A stretch of DNA of 64,000 nucleotides, taken from DAOVFN01 sp964607835. Its GTDB lineage: Archaea; Aenigmatarchaeota; Aenigmatarchaeia; QMZP01. The translations under genes and the position numbers were made by a program. This document shows positions 1 through 9,529 of the stretch, one piece after another. The DNA lies in contig CAZSLL010000005.1 in assembly GCA_964607835.1 (NCBI GenBank), positions 1-64,000 on the forward strand. Direction: 5' to 3'. The notes beneath the pieces are model-generated. The model worked only from the letters and a program-made list of their open reading frames with translations. It searched no databases and had not been told where the DNA came from. The first letter of the stretch is position 1. Each line of letters begins with the position of its first letter.

Positions 1-10
1 ACCGTTATGT

Positions 11-28
11 AAGCATGAAAACATGCTT
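11..28. other. Perfect hairpin at the window edge
   Basis: AAGCATG and CATGCTT flank an AAAA loop (7-bp stem), followed by T-rich sequence. It could be a transcription terminator for a gene to the left or a cruciform site. Nothing else in positions 1-100 supports a gene. Confidence 0.4.
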
Positions 29-139
29 AATTGTTTGGATGTTTTCTACAGGGCCGGGCGGAATTTTATCCCCCTAATCTGACAAAGCAAAGGGAAAGGT
101 CCCGGATATTTGAGAGCATACCCGGAAGCCCTTCTGTGG

Positions 140-313
140 CTAGCCTGCCCTGGTTTCAGAGGCCTCCCTCACGGGCCTGAAGACCCGTCCCTTCCTGCTT
201 CTGCTGCCCTTTCCAGAAAGCTTTACATGATTCCTCTTGTGTGCCCTTGTCACTGCTCCCTTGCAGGGAGGGCCTCCGTTGCCGCTTGGGAAGAAGGGTG
301 TTCTGGTCATCAT
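140..313 (-). CDS. Possible small basic protein, 57 aa
   Basis: I do not recognise this protein. An ATG-ATG start at 313/310 follows an AAAGGAGG purine run, and the product is rich in Lys/Arg (for example RKGRVFRPVRE near the C-terminus) with a Gly/Pro-rich N-terminus. No domain is visible, and another open frame covers the same DNA on the plus strand, so this may be chance. The rest of 1-605 holds no convincing gene. It has several GC-rich inverted repeats, so a structured RNA is an alternative, but I could not match it to RNase P, SRP or 5S RNA. Confidence 0.25.
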   Translation of the reverse strand: MMTRTPFFPSGNGGPPCKGAVTRAHKRNHVKLSGKGSRSRKGRVFRPVREASETRAG

Positions 314-605
314 TCCTCCTTTCTCCAAATACCCTGGTATTCGGGTGTTGGATTGAACGTTTAATGCCTGCCTTATGCAGTAAAGACCAAAAACATCCGT
401 TTCTTTCGCGCGCAAAATAAAGAAAAGGCTATCCTGGGGGGCATGGAAAAGCCCTGTAACATGGGTTCAGTATATGCTCACAGGCTCCGAGGGGTCTGTG
501 TAAAGGGGATTTCTGGTTGGTTTTTGTAAACATGATTGGCTAACTGCGCAACAATACTGTATATTTGAATGGAAGAAAGAGATAAAAGCGTTATTCTGCA
601 ATTCA

Positions 606-1250
606 CTAATTCTGCCCTGCGAGTTTTTCAATAATCCCGCCGGCATCCTGGAGGGATTTCACCACGAAATCCGCCTCTTTCAGGCGGGATTCGGGGAGCG
701 TGCTTGCTACTGCTATGCACCTCAATCCCGCTGCCTTGGCGGATTTTATCCCGAGGGGGGCGTTCTCCACAACCACCGCCTCCCCAGGATTCAGCGAAAG
801 GTCCTCAAGGCAGGAGAGAAAGGGCTCTGGGTGAGGCTTTGTGTTCCTGGTCTCGTCTGCAGTGGTTATGTGGTCGAAGAGCTCCATGGTCTTCCTGCGC
901 ATGACGTACTCGATGTTCTTTCTTGCCGTACCGGTTACCAGACCCAACAAAAGACCCTTCTCCTTAAGGGATTTCAGCAAATCCGCTGCACCAGGATAGA
1001 GTCTGCCCTTCCTGAATCTGGACCTGAAGAGCTCCTGCTTCCTCTCTGCCAGAGGGCGGGCCTTCTCTACGGGGATACCCGCGAGCTCTGCGATAATATC
1101 GATGCCTTTCATTCCTTCCTTTTCATAGACCTGTTCAGGCTGTAAGCTTACCATGTCCCTGAGCACATCCCTGAACGCGCTGAAATGCGTTGGCATGGTA
1201 TCAGACAGGGTGCCGTCCCAGTCGAAAATCACAGCTTTAAGCATATGCAT
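606..1250 (-). CDS. HAD-superfamily phosphatase (beta-phosphoglucomutase / phosphoglycolate phosphatase-like)
   Basis: A cytosolic phosphoester hydrolase or mutase of HAD subfamily I with an alpha-helical cap. All four HAD motifs are visible: FDWDGTLSD at the N-terminus (nucleophile and acid/base Asp), LVTGTARKN (motif II Thr), KPHPEPF (motif III Lys) and VVENAPLGIKSAKAAG (motif IV acidic). Length of about 214 aa is normal. The ATG at 1250 has GGAG five bases upstream; 1244 is an alternative. It lies 24 bp after the KaiC-like gene on the same strand and may be co-transcribed. The substrate cannot be told from sequence. Confidence 0.85.
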   Translation of the reverse strand: MHMLKAVIFDWDGTLSDTMPTHFSAFRDVLRDMVSLQPEQVYEKEGMKGIDIIAELAGIPVEKARPLAERKQELFRSRFRKGRLYPGAADLLKSLKEKGLLLGLVTGTARKNIEYVMRRKTMELFDHITTADETRNTKPHPEPFLSCLEDLSLNPGEAVVVENAPLGIKSAKAAGLRCIAVASTLPESRLKEADFVVKSLQDAGGIIEKLAGQN

Positions 1251-1273
1251 CAGAACTCCGGAAAATGAGACCA

Positions 1274-1945
1274 TTACTTGCTGACAGGCCTGACGGTTAT
1301 GCCTGCCTTTCCGAGCTCGAAGGGGTGTATATTCGAGTTGTGGTCAGTCATCCTCATCTTCCTGACCATAAGGCTCCTCTTGTACTTTGCCATGCCCATG
1401 TACTGGAGGACGATGACAGCGTCTACCATGAACTCCATGACCCCGAACCTGGACAGGTTGGTGGTGTCCTCCTGAATCTCTGAGGTAAGGATGCCTATCT
1501 TGTTGAGTTCCCTTATCTTCTGGACCACCTTGTAGAGTCCCTTCCTTATCTCGAATATGTTGTCAATGAAAAGCTCGAGCATGCTCACGGAATCGATTAC
1601 AATCCTCTTTGCGTTCATCTTCTCCACCGCCTCCACCATCTTGGTGGTAAGCATGGATACCTCCATCGGAGGAAACTCTATTATTTTTATCCATCCCTTC
1701 TTCTCGAGGGCGTCGAAATCCCAGCCAAACCTCTTGAACTGCCTCTTGAGCCCGGCAGAGGCCTCCTCTGTGGTTATGTAGAGGCCTGTCTCCTTCTTGT
1801 TCACCACCCCGTTGTGGAGGAACTGTCCGCAGAATATGGACTTACAGGTCCCTGTCTTCCCGGATATAAGGGTTGCCGTGCCTTCCTCTATTCCTCCCTC
1901 TATGAGGCCATCAAGTCCAGGAATGCCGCTGGGTGATCTTGCCAT
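1274..1945 (-). CDS. KaiC/RecA-like ATPase with an atypical P-loop
   Basis: A single-domain KaiC-family (RecA superfamily) ATPase of 223 aa, likely a cytosolic signalling or scaffold ATPase. The N-terminal signature SGIPGLDGLIEGGI is typical. The Walker A region reads GKTGTCKS (residues 29-36), with Cys34 where GKT/GKS motifs have Gly. Walker B is RIVIDSVSML. The codon is TGT, so the substitution is real in this assembly. ATP binding may be altered. It is one of three KaiC-like proteins here, besides a degenerate fusion, and it sits downstream of two exported surface proteins. Confidence 0.8.
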   Translation of the reverse strand: MARSPSGIPGLDGLIEGGIEEGTATLISGKTGTCKSIFCGQFLHNGVVNKKETGLYITTEEASAGLKRQFKRFGWDFDALEKKGWIKIIEFPPMEVSMLTTKMVEAVEKMNAKRIVIDSVSMLELFIDNIFEIRKGLYKVVQKIRELNKIGILTSEIQEDTTNLSRFGVMEFMVDAVIVLQYMGMAKYKRSLMVRKMRMTDHNSNIHPFELGKAGITVRPVSK

Positions 1946-1988
1946 TGGTATATATTTGGTCGAGGAGGATTATAAATCTGTTTGGTAC

Positions 1989-4900
1989 TCAGTCATCCCC
2001 CAGCTCCTGGGAGAACTCCCTTATCTCGGCATCAAGCTTGAGTATCTCCTGCTCGTAGTTCTCCATAATCTTCTTGAACTCTTGCTCGGTTATCCTTCGC
2101 TGGTAGTACTCCATCTCGCAGTCCTCCTTGGCTTTCTGGATGGCATCCCTCTCCTTTTCCAGGTCCCTCAGCTTCTCCCTGAGCATGGCCTTCCTGTCAG
2201 GCTTCTTGACCACGGTTCGGGTCACTGTCCGGGTAACGGTCTTCACGACTGTCTTGCTCTTTCTGCTGTTATGGAAAAGCCACAGCAGACCGAGTATTAT
2301 TATACCCGAGCCTGACAGGGCAATGGCAAGCCAGTTTATTCTCACAGGGTCCAGGGTGGTGATGGAAAGCGGGATGCTCTCAATGTTACCGCGGGAATCA
2401 TGCGCTATGACCTCGAACACGTAGTCGCCCTCTGCCATGAATACATATTCCTTCTCGAATATGCCGTTCCTCGAGTATTCCAGGTCGATGACCTCGTCGT
2501 TGACAGTCATGTAGACGTTTCCCTCGCTCAGAGGTATGCCGTTCCTGAACACCTGCACCTTGAAATCAGCACTCTCCCCCTTCTCGAAGCTCTTCCTGTC
2601 AGGCTCGATGACATCTATTACGAGGACAGGCCTGACCCTGATATCCATGAATCTGCTTCCGTAGAAGCCGTCAGGGGTCTCTGCCTCGCACCTCAGGTTC
2701 CAAACCTCGCCCGACGGGGGCATGTTCGCCTCGACCCATGCCTCATAGCTTTCAAGGGTCTCGTTCAGTATTATGTTGAAGTTTCCGATTGGGTCAGTGC
2801 ATCTCACGTCAGCGCCCTCCAGGAATTCGCCGTCCCTGGTAACCCTGAGCTCAATCATGAATTCCTCGTACACGCTGAACGAGGCCCCACTGGAGGGGCT
2901 AATGAAGCTAATATTGTAAACGCTCTTGCCCGCCTCTTCCTTTGTTCTGGAAACCATGAAAGCTGAGCTTGCGTTCCCTGAATTCCCGAACCCGTCAGAG
3001 GCAAAGGCCTCTGCAGTGCATGCGCCCTCAGGCATGTCCCTTGGGAGCCTGTAAGAGTATTCAAAGTTTCCGTCCTCCCCGAGCTCCACATTGCCTACAG
3101 AGCTTCGCCACCCCGAGCACCTGAAACCAAGGGAAAGGCTGGCGGATTCATAGGGTCTTCCTTTTTTCATGACGCTTCCCGTTATCTCCAGCCTTTCAGA
3201 AATATTGAGCGCACTATCAGAGAGTTGCATGCTGACATCAAGTTTCGGGTCTATGATAACATGGGTCTGCTTACTCGCATCAAGGGCGTCTATCGTGATG
3301 TCCGTCCTTCCCGCAGCGTCCAGGGAGACGTGCGTGCTGGATGAATACCTGCCCCCTCCCATTCCCTCCAGAGCAAGAGTTTCAGAAATCCCTCCGCTGA
3401 GCGTGGCAGTCGGTTCTATTCCGTTGAGGGGATAGAAGTTCTCTGTAACATAAATCTCTATCTCCAGCATGTCTCCCCTGGAAAGTTTATCTCCGCTCTC
3501 AGGTGATATAACTTCCAGATTCAATACGCTGTCACTCTCTTCAGCAGAGTCAACCGAGAAATAGCGGTCAACTCCACCGGCAAGGCTGGATTCTGCCCTG
3601 AGCCTCATGTCAAACCGGCCTTCCTCAGCAGTAAACTCCCAGGCCTCTGTGCGGGAGTCCCCTGCAGAGAGCTGGAATGACCTCTCGTTATCGCCGCAGG
3701 ACACAGCCGTCCCGGGCCCAAGCAGGGTCCACTTTCCGTCCATATACGCCTCAAGATAGGCAGACACATCCCCGCATCGGGCATCATAACAGGAGATGTC
3801 AGAATGGACAGAGACTGCCTGCCCTGCCGTGCATGACACATCTGAAACTGCTGAGGCGTGCAGCATTGGCTGCTCAGAAATTTCTGGGTCAGTGACCCTC
3901 AGCGTCTTGACCCCGGAAGAGCTCCCGGTACTCACAGTCGACTGGGCATCTACAAAAATATCATATATCCCTGCCTGGTTTCCGGCTATGTTCCAGGTGA
4001 GCTGGCAGGGAAGCCCTGAGCACTCCACCGGGTTATCCCCGGTCGTCGAGATTCCGCCTGAAGAGCCTATGATTTCCCCGCCATACTCTTTCAGGTAGGC
4101 TGTCACCATGCCGCAATTGTCATTGGAGCACGTGACTGTTCCGGCCAGGGTGGATGTATCGGAAACATTAATCTCAGATGGGTCTATGCTGGCTGAAACC
4201 TGGAGCTCGCCAGGGGGCTTCATGACTGACAGCTCGTAGAAAGGGGATTGTGCAGAAACCACTGAATCATCGATGGATTCCGCCAGTATATTTATTTCAG
4301 GGTAGGAGCCGTCTGAGTTCCCTGATATTTCCCAGGAAACGCTGCAATCGTCCCCGTCTGACATTGTCCCGCAGGACAGGGCATTCTGCTGCACAGTTAT
4401 TCCCCCGCTGGATGTGGGTATCGGGCTTCCGGACTGCATTGCTTTTGCAGAGACCTCTCCGCACGGACCACCGCTGCATTTGACTGTCCCACTCAGAGTG
4501 CTGCTCTCTCCCTCAAGTATCTGGGAGGGGCTGAGCGAGGAACTGCTTATGACAAGATATCCGCTCTCAGGCTCGGGCTCAAGCACCAGGAGGTCCTGTT
4601 CAGGCTCCATGGTGTGGAAGGCTATGGACTGCTCATCAGGGTCTGCCACCAAATAGATTCCTGTGTGAAGCCCGCTTGTTTTTGGGGTTATATCCCATGA
4701 AACGCTTGCGGGGCTTCCTGGGGAAGGAGTAATGGTTTCCGGGTTATCACCCGATATAGAGAAATACTGGTCATCAGTGAGCTTGCTCGAACCGTTCTTG
4801 GCATAGACATCAACAGGACCGCACCAGTAGTCGCTGCATGTTACAGTCGCATAAAGGATGGTCTGGAGGCCGGGCTCGGAAAGGGTGACAGGGTCGAAAT

Positions 4901-5855
4901 AAACATTTTCCAGCCTGACCTCGCCAAGCATTACAGATACCTGCTTTTCGCTGCTGTAGGCGGTTTCCATCTGGTCGAGGTCAGAGTCAGCCTTTATCCG
5001 GAATGTGTAATCACCCTTGTCAGCCCCGTATACAGTCCAGGTAAAGGTGCAGGGGTCACCGCTTCCAACCGAACCGCAGGAATATGGGTTCTGCTGGTAC
5101 GATATAAGCCCGCTCGTTCCAGAGCTCATGGTAAGGAAGCCGGAAGTGCTTCCCTTTTCCTTGTACTGCAGTTCGGCGTTGACCTGACCGCAGCTGTCCC
5201 AGCCACACTGGATATCGGCATGGACATTGAAGGAGTCTGTTTTGGAAATCTCGCCTGAAGGAGGAAGGCCCGAAGTGCTCATCGAGGCTTCCATACCGTA
5301 TGGCACTTTTTCGTACTGGACCCCAAGCCATGCTTCATAAAGCCACACCTGATATTGCTCGTCGTTGAGCATGAGCTTAATTTTGAACTCGCTCCCGCAT
5401 TCCTCGAACAATCCAGTGACATCGACACTGAATGTGCTGATTTCATTGTCAAAGCCGAATTTCCTTACGTATTCGTATGCGCCCTGGCTGCAGTCATAGA
5501 CGTAAATCCTCAGATCTGTGTCTGGATAAGAACGGTAGCTGCTGTGCCTTCCTTTCAGGTACAGCCTCGCGCTCGTGGACTCAATGATGTAAGAGCCGAT
5601 TGTTGAGCCGTCGAAGGGGGCGTCAACCCACTTGTACTCCCTGTATACTGAATTTGACACGTAGTCATGATCTTCTGTGGAATGGGTGCACACAGGAATC
5701 TTAGAGCTGTCACACTCCCAGCCAAAACAGTTGATGCTGCATGATCTGGCGCAGTCAGGGCATTCCACATAGGCATCAGCCAGAGCAAGCCCGGGCAATG
5801 AGCACAATAGAACAAATAATGCAATGAGGAACAGAATGCATTTGCTCAGCGCCAT
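1989..5855 (-). CDS. Large exported membrane-anchored protein with Ig-like/CARDB-like repeats, 1288 aa
   Basis: A cell-surface protein of unknown specific role. Residues 1-26 form a Sec signal peptide ending near ALA. The ectodomain contains repeated beta-rich modules, each with a conserved Cys pair in the pattern C-(4-5)-CG or CSxxxCG, which suggests disulfide-stabilised Ig-like or CARDB-like domains. The later modules (about 800-1165) lack the Cys pairs. One TM helix lies at about 1173-1194. A basic KTVTRTVTRT stretch and a charged coiled coil of about 60 residues follow on the cytoplasmic side. It is 58 bp downstream of another exported protein, so the two may form one surface complex. Orphan adhesin or S-layer-associated are both possible. 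Confidence 0.75.
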   Translation of the reverse strand: MALSKCILFLIALFVLLCSLPGLALADAYVECPDCARSCSINCFGWECDSSKIPVCTHSTEDHDYVSNSVYREYKWVDAPFDGSTIGSYIIESTSARLYLKGRHSSYRSYPDTDLRIYVYDCSQGAYEYVRKFGFDNEISTFSVDVTGLFEECGSEFKIKLMLNDEQYQVWLYEAWLGVQYEKVPYGMEASMSTSGLPPSGEISKTDSFNVHADIQCGWDSCGQVNAELQYKEKGSTSGFLTMSSGTSGLISYQQNPYSCGSVGSGDPCTFTWTVYGADKGDYTFRIKADSDLDQMETAYSSEKQVSVMLGEVRLENVYFDPVTLSEPGLQTILYATVTCSDYWCGPVDVYAKNGSSKLTDDQYFSISGDNPETITPSPGSPASVSWDITPKTSGLHTGIYLVADPDEQSIAFHTMEPEQDLLVLEPEPESGYLVISSSSLSPSQILEGESSTLSGTVKCSGGPCGEVSAKAMQSGSPIPTSSGGITVQQNALSCGTMSDGDDCSVSWEISGNSDGSYPEINILAESIDDSVVSAQSPFYELSVMKPPGELQVSASIDPSEINVSDTSTLAGTVTCSNDNCGMVTAYLKEYGGEIIGSSGGISTTGDNPVECSGLPCQLTWNIAGNQAGIYDIFVDAQSTVSTGSSSGVKTLRVTDPEISEQPMLHASAVSDVSCTAGQAVSVHSDISCYDARCGDVSAYLEAYMDGKWTLLGPGTAVSCGDNERSFQLSAGDSRTEAWEFTAEEGRFDMRLRAESSLAGGVDRYFSVDSAEESDSVLNLEVISPESGDKLSRGDMLEIEIYVTENFYPLNGIEPTATLSGGISETLALEGMGGGRYSSSTHVSLDAAGRTDITIDALDASKQTHVIIDPKLDVSMQLSDSALNISERLEITGSVMKKGRPYESASLSLGFRCSGWRSSVGNVELGEDGNFEYSYRLPRDMPEGACTAEAFASDGFGNSGNASSAFMVSRTKEEAGKSVYNISFISPSSGASFSVYEEFMIELRVTRDGEFLEGADVRCTDPIGNFNIILNETLESYEAWVEANMPPSGEVWNLRCEAETPDGFYGSRFMDIRVRPVLVIDVIEPDRKSFEKGESADFKVQVFRNGIPLSEGNVYMTVNDEVIDLEYSRNGIFEKEYVFMAEGDYVFEVIAHDSRGNIESIPLSITTLDPVRINWLAIALSGSGIIILGLLWLFHNSRKSKTVVKTVTRTVTRTVVKKPDRKAMLREKLRDLEKERDAIQKAKEDCEMEYYQRRITEQEFKKIMENYEQEILKLDAEIREFSQELGDD

Positions 5856-5913
5856 ATTAATTAATTAAGGGCTTCTCGTATTTAACATAAAGCCATAAAG
5901 GCATGGCTGCGGT

Positions 5914-7284
5914 TCAGGTGTTCAGCACCAGGGGCCTTGAGAATATTCTCCTGAGCTTTCCGTTGGGCTTGTTGTACCTTATGTAGGCCTTGGGCATCTT
6001 GAGGTTGCCGCTCACGAGGGCCTTCAGGGGGTAGGTGATTATCCTGGTCTCCTTGGGCCTTATGTCACCAAGCTTCCATATGAGCTCGGTGCCAGCTTCA
6101 GAGCGCTTCACAAGGGGCTTCATGGCGTTTATCTCGTTGTGGGCCACATTGGCGAGGGGAGTGACCCAGTCTCTCACTATGGCGTTTGAGAGGTTGTGGT
6201 AGAAGGGGTTCCTGACCTCGAGGACCACGTGGTGCCTGGGGCCCCCTTTCTTGACATGCCTCTTGATTATCACAGGTGAGCTGGCCTTGCGCATTCCATA
6301 CATGAGGAGCAGGAATACCGCCACCAGAACCAGCCCGTAGGTGGCGTATATCGGGGTGTAGTCGAGCCTGTAGGTGAAGCTCTGCGACTCGCCAACATCC
6401 AGGTCGCTGAGCACATAGGTGCATGACTTCTCGTCACCACTGAGTACACACTCGTCAGGCTCGGTAACGAAGCCTGTTATCCACTCGTTGCTGGGGACTA
6501 TCTTGCTGGCCTCATAGACCGGCTCCTTTATGTTTCCCTCATTGACCACCGTTACCTCATATTCATCATACAGCATAGTGGAGGTCTTCTTGACCATCTC
6601 GGTCACCTTGTGCACAGGAGGAACAGTAAACATGCATTCCTTCTCAACTGGCGTGCCCTCCAGGCTAACCCTCACGTTGTAGTCGCCTGCAAGGATTCCC
6701 TTGGGCAGGGGCTCCTCAAGCTCTATGAGCGTCTCTCCGTCCACAGTGACCTGCCTCGAGAACTCCCTGAGCACGGTTCCTGACTTGTCAAGCAGGGAGA
6801 ATTCCAGGCTGGCATTCCTCTCGTCCTTGGAGGTCATTAGCATGGAAAGCGTGCAGGAATCGCCTGACTTTGAGGTCCTGAACTCGGCTATGTCAAGGGG
6901 CCTCAGCACATTCAGGGTGACCTCCTGGAAGGTGCTCGCTTTTGACAGGCTGTGGGAAAAGGCGCTGACCATGTATGTGAATTCGCCTGGTGTCTCGCCT
7001 GTGGGGAAGAACTGGACGCTGAAATCAGACTCCCAGCTGCCGGGAACACTGAGAAAACCAGGGTAACCCGAAATCCATTCCTGTGGTTCGCCTGAGACCG
7101 ATACGCCCAGGTTGTTCCTAAGGGCCTGGTTGTTGCTTATGGTGAAATTGAAGGTCACCTCGTCCCCAAGGTACACGTCGAGGTTGCTCTGCTCTGCCTC
7201 CATCTCCAGATAGCTGGCGGACGCAGGGACTGGTATAATAAGAAGTGAAACCAAAATCAATATGAGCAAAATGTCACGCCTCAT
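5914..7284 (-). CDS. Exported protein with a single TM and a conserved C-terminal domain, 456 aa
   Basis: Residues 1-23 form a signal peptide (LLILILVSLLIIPVPASA). A beta-rich ectodomain resembling NPCBM/CARDB-like or DUF11-like archaeal surface modules follows. A TM helix sits at about 313-331. The final 125 residues after the TM form a soluble domain, with KETRIITYPLKALVSGN resembling the end of a beta-sandwich repeat. The exact family is not recognised. It is the first gene of the minus-strand surface unit and is divergent from the IPP isomerase gene. Confidence 0.65.
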   Translation of the reverse strand: MRRDILLILILVSLLIIPVPASASYLEMEAEQSNLDVYLGDEVTFNFTISNNQALRNNLGVSVSGEPQEWISGYPGFLSVPGSWESDFSVQFFPTGETPGEFTYMVSAFSHSLSKASTFQEVTLNVLRPLDIAEFRTSKSGDSCTLSMLMTSKDERNASLEFSLLDKSGTVLREFSRQVTVDGETLIELEEPLPKGILAGDYNVRVSLEGTPVEKECMFTVPPVHKVTEMVKKTSTMLYDEYEVTVVNEGNIKEPVYEASKIVPSNEWITGFVTEPDECVLSGDEKSCTYVLSDLDVGESQSFTYRLDYTPIYATYGLVLVAVFLLLMYGMRKASSPVIIKRHVKKGGPRHHVVLEVRNPFYHNLSNAIVRDWVTPLANVAHNEINAMKPLVKRSEAGTELIWKLGDIRPKETRIITYPLKALVSGNLKMPKAYIRYNKPNGKLRRIFSRPLVLNT

Positions 7285-7330
7285 GAACTATCCGTCCTTG
7301 TGTTTGGTAATATGAATAATATTTTTAATG

Positions 7331-7340
7331 TATTTAAATT
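7331..7340 (+). promoter_or_regulatory. TATA box for the IPP isomerase gene
   Basis: TATTTAAATT lies about 40 bases upstream of the ATG at 7376, consistent with an archaeal TATA box and a transcript starting near 7360. The AT-rich stretch at 7300-7340 probably also serves the divergent minus-strand gene. Confidence 0.5.
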
Positions 7341-7375
7341 TGATAGAGGCCAAGTCTTGGCACAGGGTGTGTTCC

Positions 7376-8383
7376 ATGAGCTCTGAGAAGACCTCAAAGA
7401 GAAAGGGCGACCACATCAGGATTTGCCTTGAGAAGGAAGTCGAGAGCGGCAGGGGCCCTGGCTTCGACAGGTACGAGCTGGGCCACAAAGCCCTTCCTGA
7501 GCTTGGCGAGCAGGACCTGGACACCTCAACAGATTTTATGGGAAAGAGGTTCAGGCTTCCCTTCTTCATCGAGGCCATGACAGGGGGGTCGCCGGGTACA
7601 GAAAGCATAAACAGGAACCTGGCAAAGGCAGCCCAGGAAACAGGTATTGGTATGGGCCTGGGCTCGCAGAGGGCAATGATAGAGGACACTGAGCTGAAGT
7701 ACACCTATGATGTAAGGCCCGTGGCACCGGGCATATTCCTGGTGGGCAACATCGGGGCCGCACAGCTCTCCTCATATCCTTACAGCGAGATAGCCGGGCT
7801 TGTGAAGAGCATAGGAGCAGACGCACTTGCGGTTCACCTGAATGCAGCCCAGGAGATGAGCCAGCCCGAGGGCGACAGGGACTGGTCAAACGTGCTCGAG
7901 GGACTGAGAAGGCTCTGCAGCAGGGCGGGCTTCCCTGTCATAGTGAAGGAGACAGGATGCGGCATATCAGGTGACGTTGCCCTTAAGCTGGAGGGTGCGG
8001 GAGCCGCTGCAATAGACGTGGCCGGGGCAGGGGGCACCTCCTGGACAGCCGTGGAGAGCCACCGGGGGTCTGAGACAGCCAAGGCGTTCATGGACTGGGG
8101 CCTTCCCACAGCAGACTCCCTTGTTCAGTGCAGAAGGGCAGTTAAGGTCCCCCTGATTGCCTCCGGAGGAATAAGAACCGGTCTGGAGAGCGCCAAGGCC
8201 ATTGCGATGGGAGCCAGCCTGGCCGGGTTCGCCCTTCCCCTCCTCAAGCCTGCCACCCAGTCAGCAGAGGCCGTGGTCAAGAGGATAAGGCAGTATGAGA
8301 AAGAGCTCAGGAAGGCCATGCTCCTCACAGGATGCAGGACCATAAGGGAGCTCAGCCACGCGGGCGTGACCATGAGGAAATGA
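7376..8383 (+). CDS. fni: Type 2 isopentenyl-diphosphate delta-isomerase
   Basis: FMN- and NADPH-dependent isomerase converting IPP to DMAPP, needed for archaeal isoprenoid lipids. The protein begins KRKGDHIRICLEKEVESG and continues with EAMTGGSPGTE, GLGSQRAMIED, VKETGCGISGDVA, DVAGAGGTSW and ASGGIRTGLESAKAIAMGA, all type-2 IDI signatures in a TIM barrel. About 335 aa, which is normal. The start at 7376 was chosen because upstream in-frame codons lie in the TATA region. A cis-prenyltransferase at 33127-33840 acts later in the isoprenoid pathway. Confidence 0.95.
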   Translation: MSSEKTSKRKGDHIRICLEKEVESGRGPGFDRYELGHKALPELGEQDLDTSTDFMGKRFRLPFFIEAMTGGSPGTESINRNLAKAAQETGIGMGLGSQRAMIEDTELKYTYDVRPVAPGIFLVGNIGAAQLSSYPYSEIAGLVKSIGADALAVHLNAAQEMSQPEGDRDWSNVLEGLRRLCSRAGFPVIVKETGCGISGDVALKLEGAGAAAIDVAGAGGTSWTAVESHRGSETAKAFMDWGLPTADSLVQCRRAVKVPLIASGGIRTGLESAKAIAMGASLAGFALPLLKPATQSAEAVVKRIRQYEKELRKAMLLTGCRTIRELSHAGVTMRK

Positions 8384-8464
8384 GCGGTTCCGAGCCTTTG
8401 GGGTGTCCAGCGAAAAGGCCACGCATGGGCTTAATATTTATAGCCGGAAAGCGAATATTATAAC

Positions 8465-9103
8465 ATGGTTGACTCCAGGATAGTCAAGTACATCAATGAC
8501 ACTCTTTCTGCGGGATACAGCGAGGCTGACGTCAGGAAAGCCCTGGTGGGACAAGGATGGACGCCCCAGGAGGTAGAGGAGGCGTTCTCGCTGGCCGAGG
8601 CAGGCCAGGCTCCTGCAAAGGCGGCACAGAAGCCGGCGCAGGCAAAGCAGGGCGACAAGGCCCAGCAAAAGCCCGTTTCACCTAATGAGCAAGAAATGGC
8701 CCAGAAGGCCCAAGCTGCACCTTCCGGGGCACAGGGGCCTGGCATAATCAGCGGCTCCTTTCTCATGATGGCCGCGGGCGGTGCCCTTATAATAGCAAAC
8801 TCTGTCATGACACTGCTTGGAGCCGGCGACCTTCTGGCATTGTTCATGTCTAACATGGAATTCTCGCTGATGGGCATGTTCGACGTTCAGCTCTCTGCGA
8901 TGGACTCTTTCCTCGTGAACATGATAATAGGCGTATTCGTGCTGGCATCCTCTTTCATAGTGGTGAGGATGCCTGACAAGGCAAAGATAACAGCAGCATT
9001 CGTTATAGTCCTGTCAATAATATCCATTCTCATCGGGAACGGCTTCCTGATAGGAGGCCTGGTTTCTGTTCTCGGGGGCGTGTTCACCATGCTGGGCAAG
9101 TGA
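8465..9103 (+). CDS. Four-TM membrane protein with an N-terminal UBA-like helical motif, 212 aa
   Basis: The N-terminal 45 residues (YINDTLSAGYSEADVRKAL then GWTPQEVEEAF) match the short two-helix motif that recurs at the start of many DPANN-type membrane proteins. A Gln/Ala/Lys-rich linker of about 45 residues follows, then four hydrophobic helices, the last ones rich in Gly/Ile/Leu. The function is unknown. A TATA-like TTAATATTTATAG lies just upstream of the ATG. Confidence 0.65.
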   Translation: MVDSRIVKYINDTLSAGYSEADVRKALVGQGWTPQEVEEAFSLAEAGQAPAKAAQKPAQAKQGDKAQQKPVSPNEQEMAQKAQAAPSGAQGPGIISGSFLMMAAGGALIIANSVMTLLGAGDLLALFMSNMEFSLMGMFDVQLSAMDSFLVNMIIGVFVLASSFIVVRMPDKAKITAAFVIVLSIISILIGNGFLIGGLVSVLGGVFTMLGK

Positions 9104-9148
9104 GCCGGGATATCATTATATAACCATCCGTGACCTATTCTATTCCAT

Positions 9149-9502
9149 ATGTCATCTTCAGTGAACGCTGTTCTGATGATTTTCGCCATTTCCCTCTGCA
9201 TAGCGCCAGCTCTGGCTGAGGCACAGTCAATCAATATAGTTCCGTGCTCCACGGGTGACACCAGGCCCTGCGGAAGCGGTGTGGGCGAGTGTGAGAAGGG
9301 GGTGACCACCTGCGAAAACGGCATATGGGGCGAATGCGATGGGGGAGTGGAGCCTGTCGAGGAGGACTGCTCCGACGGACTGGACAATGACTGCAACGGG
9401 CTTGTGGATGACTGCGGATTCAACACCGTGTCCTACATGCTCATAGGCGCGGGGCTGATGCTTCTTGTCGTGGCCCTTGTGCTGAACAAGCTTGGAAAGT
9501 AG
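9149..9502 (+). CDS. Small exported MopE-type metal-binding-motif protein, 117 aa
   Basis: A signal peptide (residues 1-25) precedes a Cys-rich ectodomain with one MopE-type putative metal-binding motif, DCSDGLDNDCNGLVDDCG, preceded by a CxxGxTRPCGSGVGECEKG module. A C-terminal TM helix (about 95-113) anchors it. The motif family is known from surface proteins and may bind Ca or Cu. The giant protein at 21158-24217 carries three copies of the same motif plus the same preceding module, so this is a one-unit relative. Confidence 0.75.
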   Translation: MSSSVNAVLMIFAISLCIAPALAEAQSINIVPCSTGDTRPCGSGVGECEKGVTTCENGIWGECDGGVEPVEEDCSDGLDNDCNGLVDDCGFNTVSYMLIGAGLMLLVVALVLNKLGK

Positions 9503-9529
9503 CCGGTTGAGGGCTATTATATAATAATA

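Noticed and set aside
1..600. RNase P, SRP or 5S RNA in the first 600 bases
   Set aside because: Some GC-rich stems and a GGAAAGGTCC-like string are present, but the conserved core motifs of these RNAs are absent on both strands.
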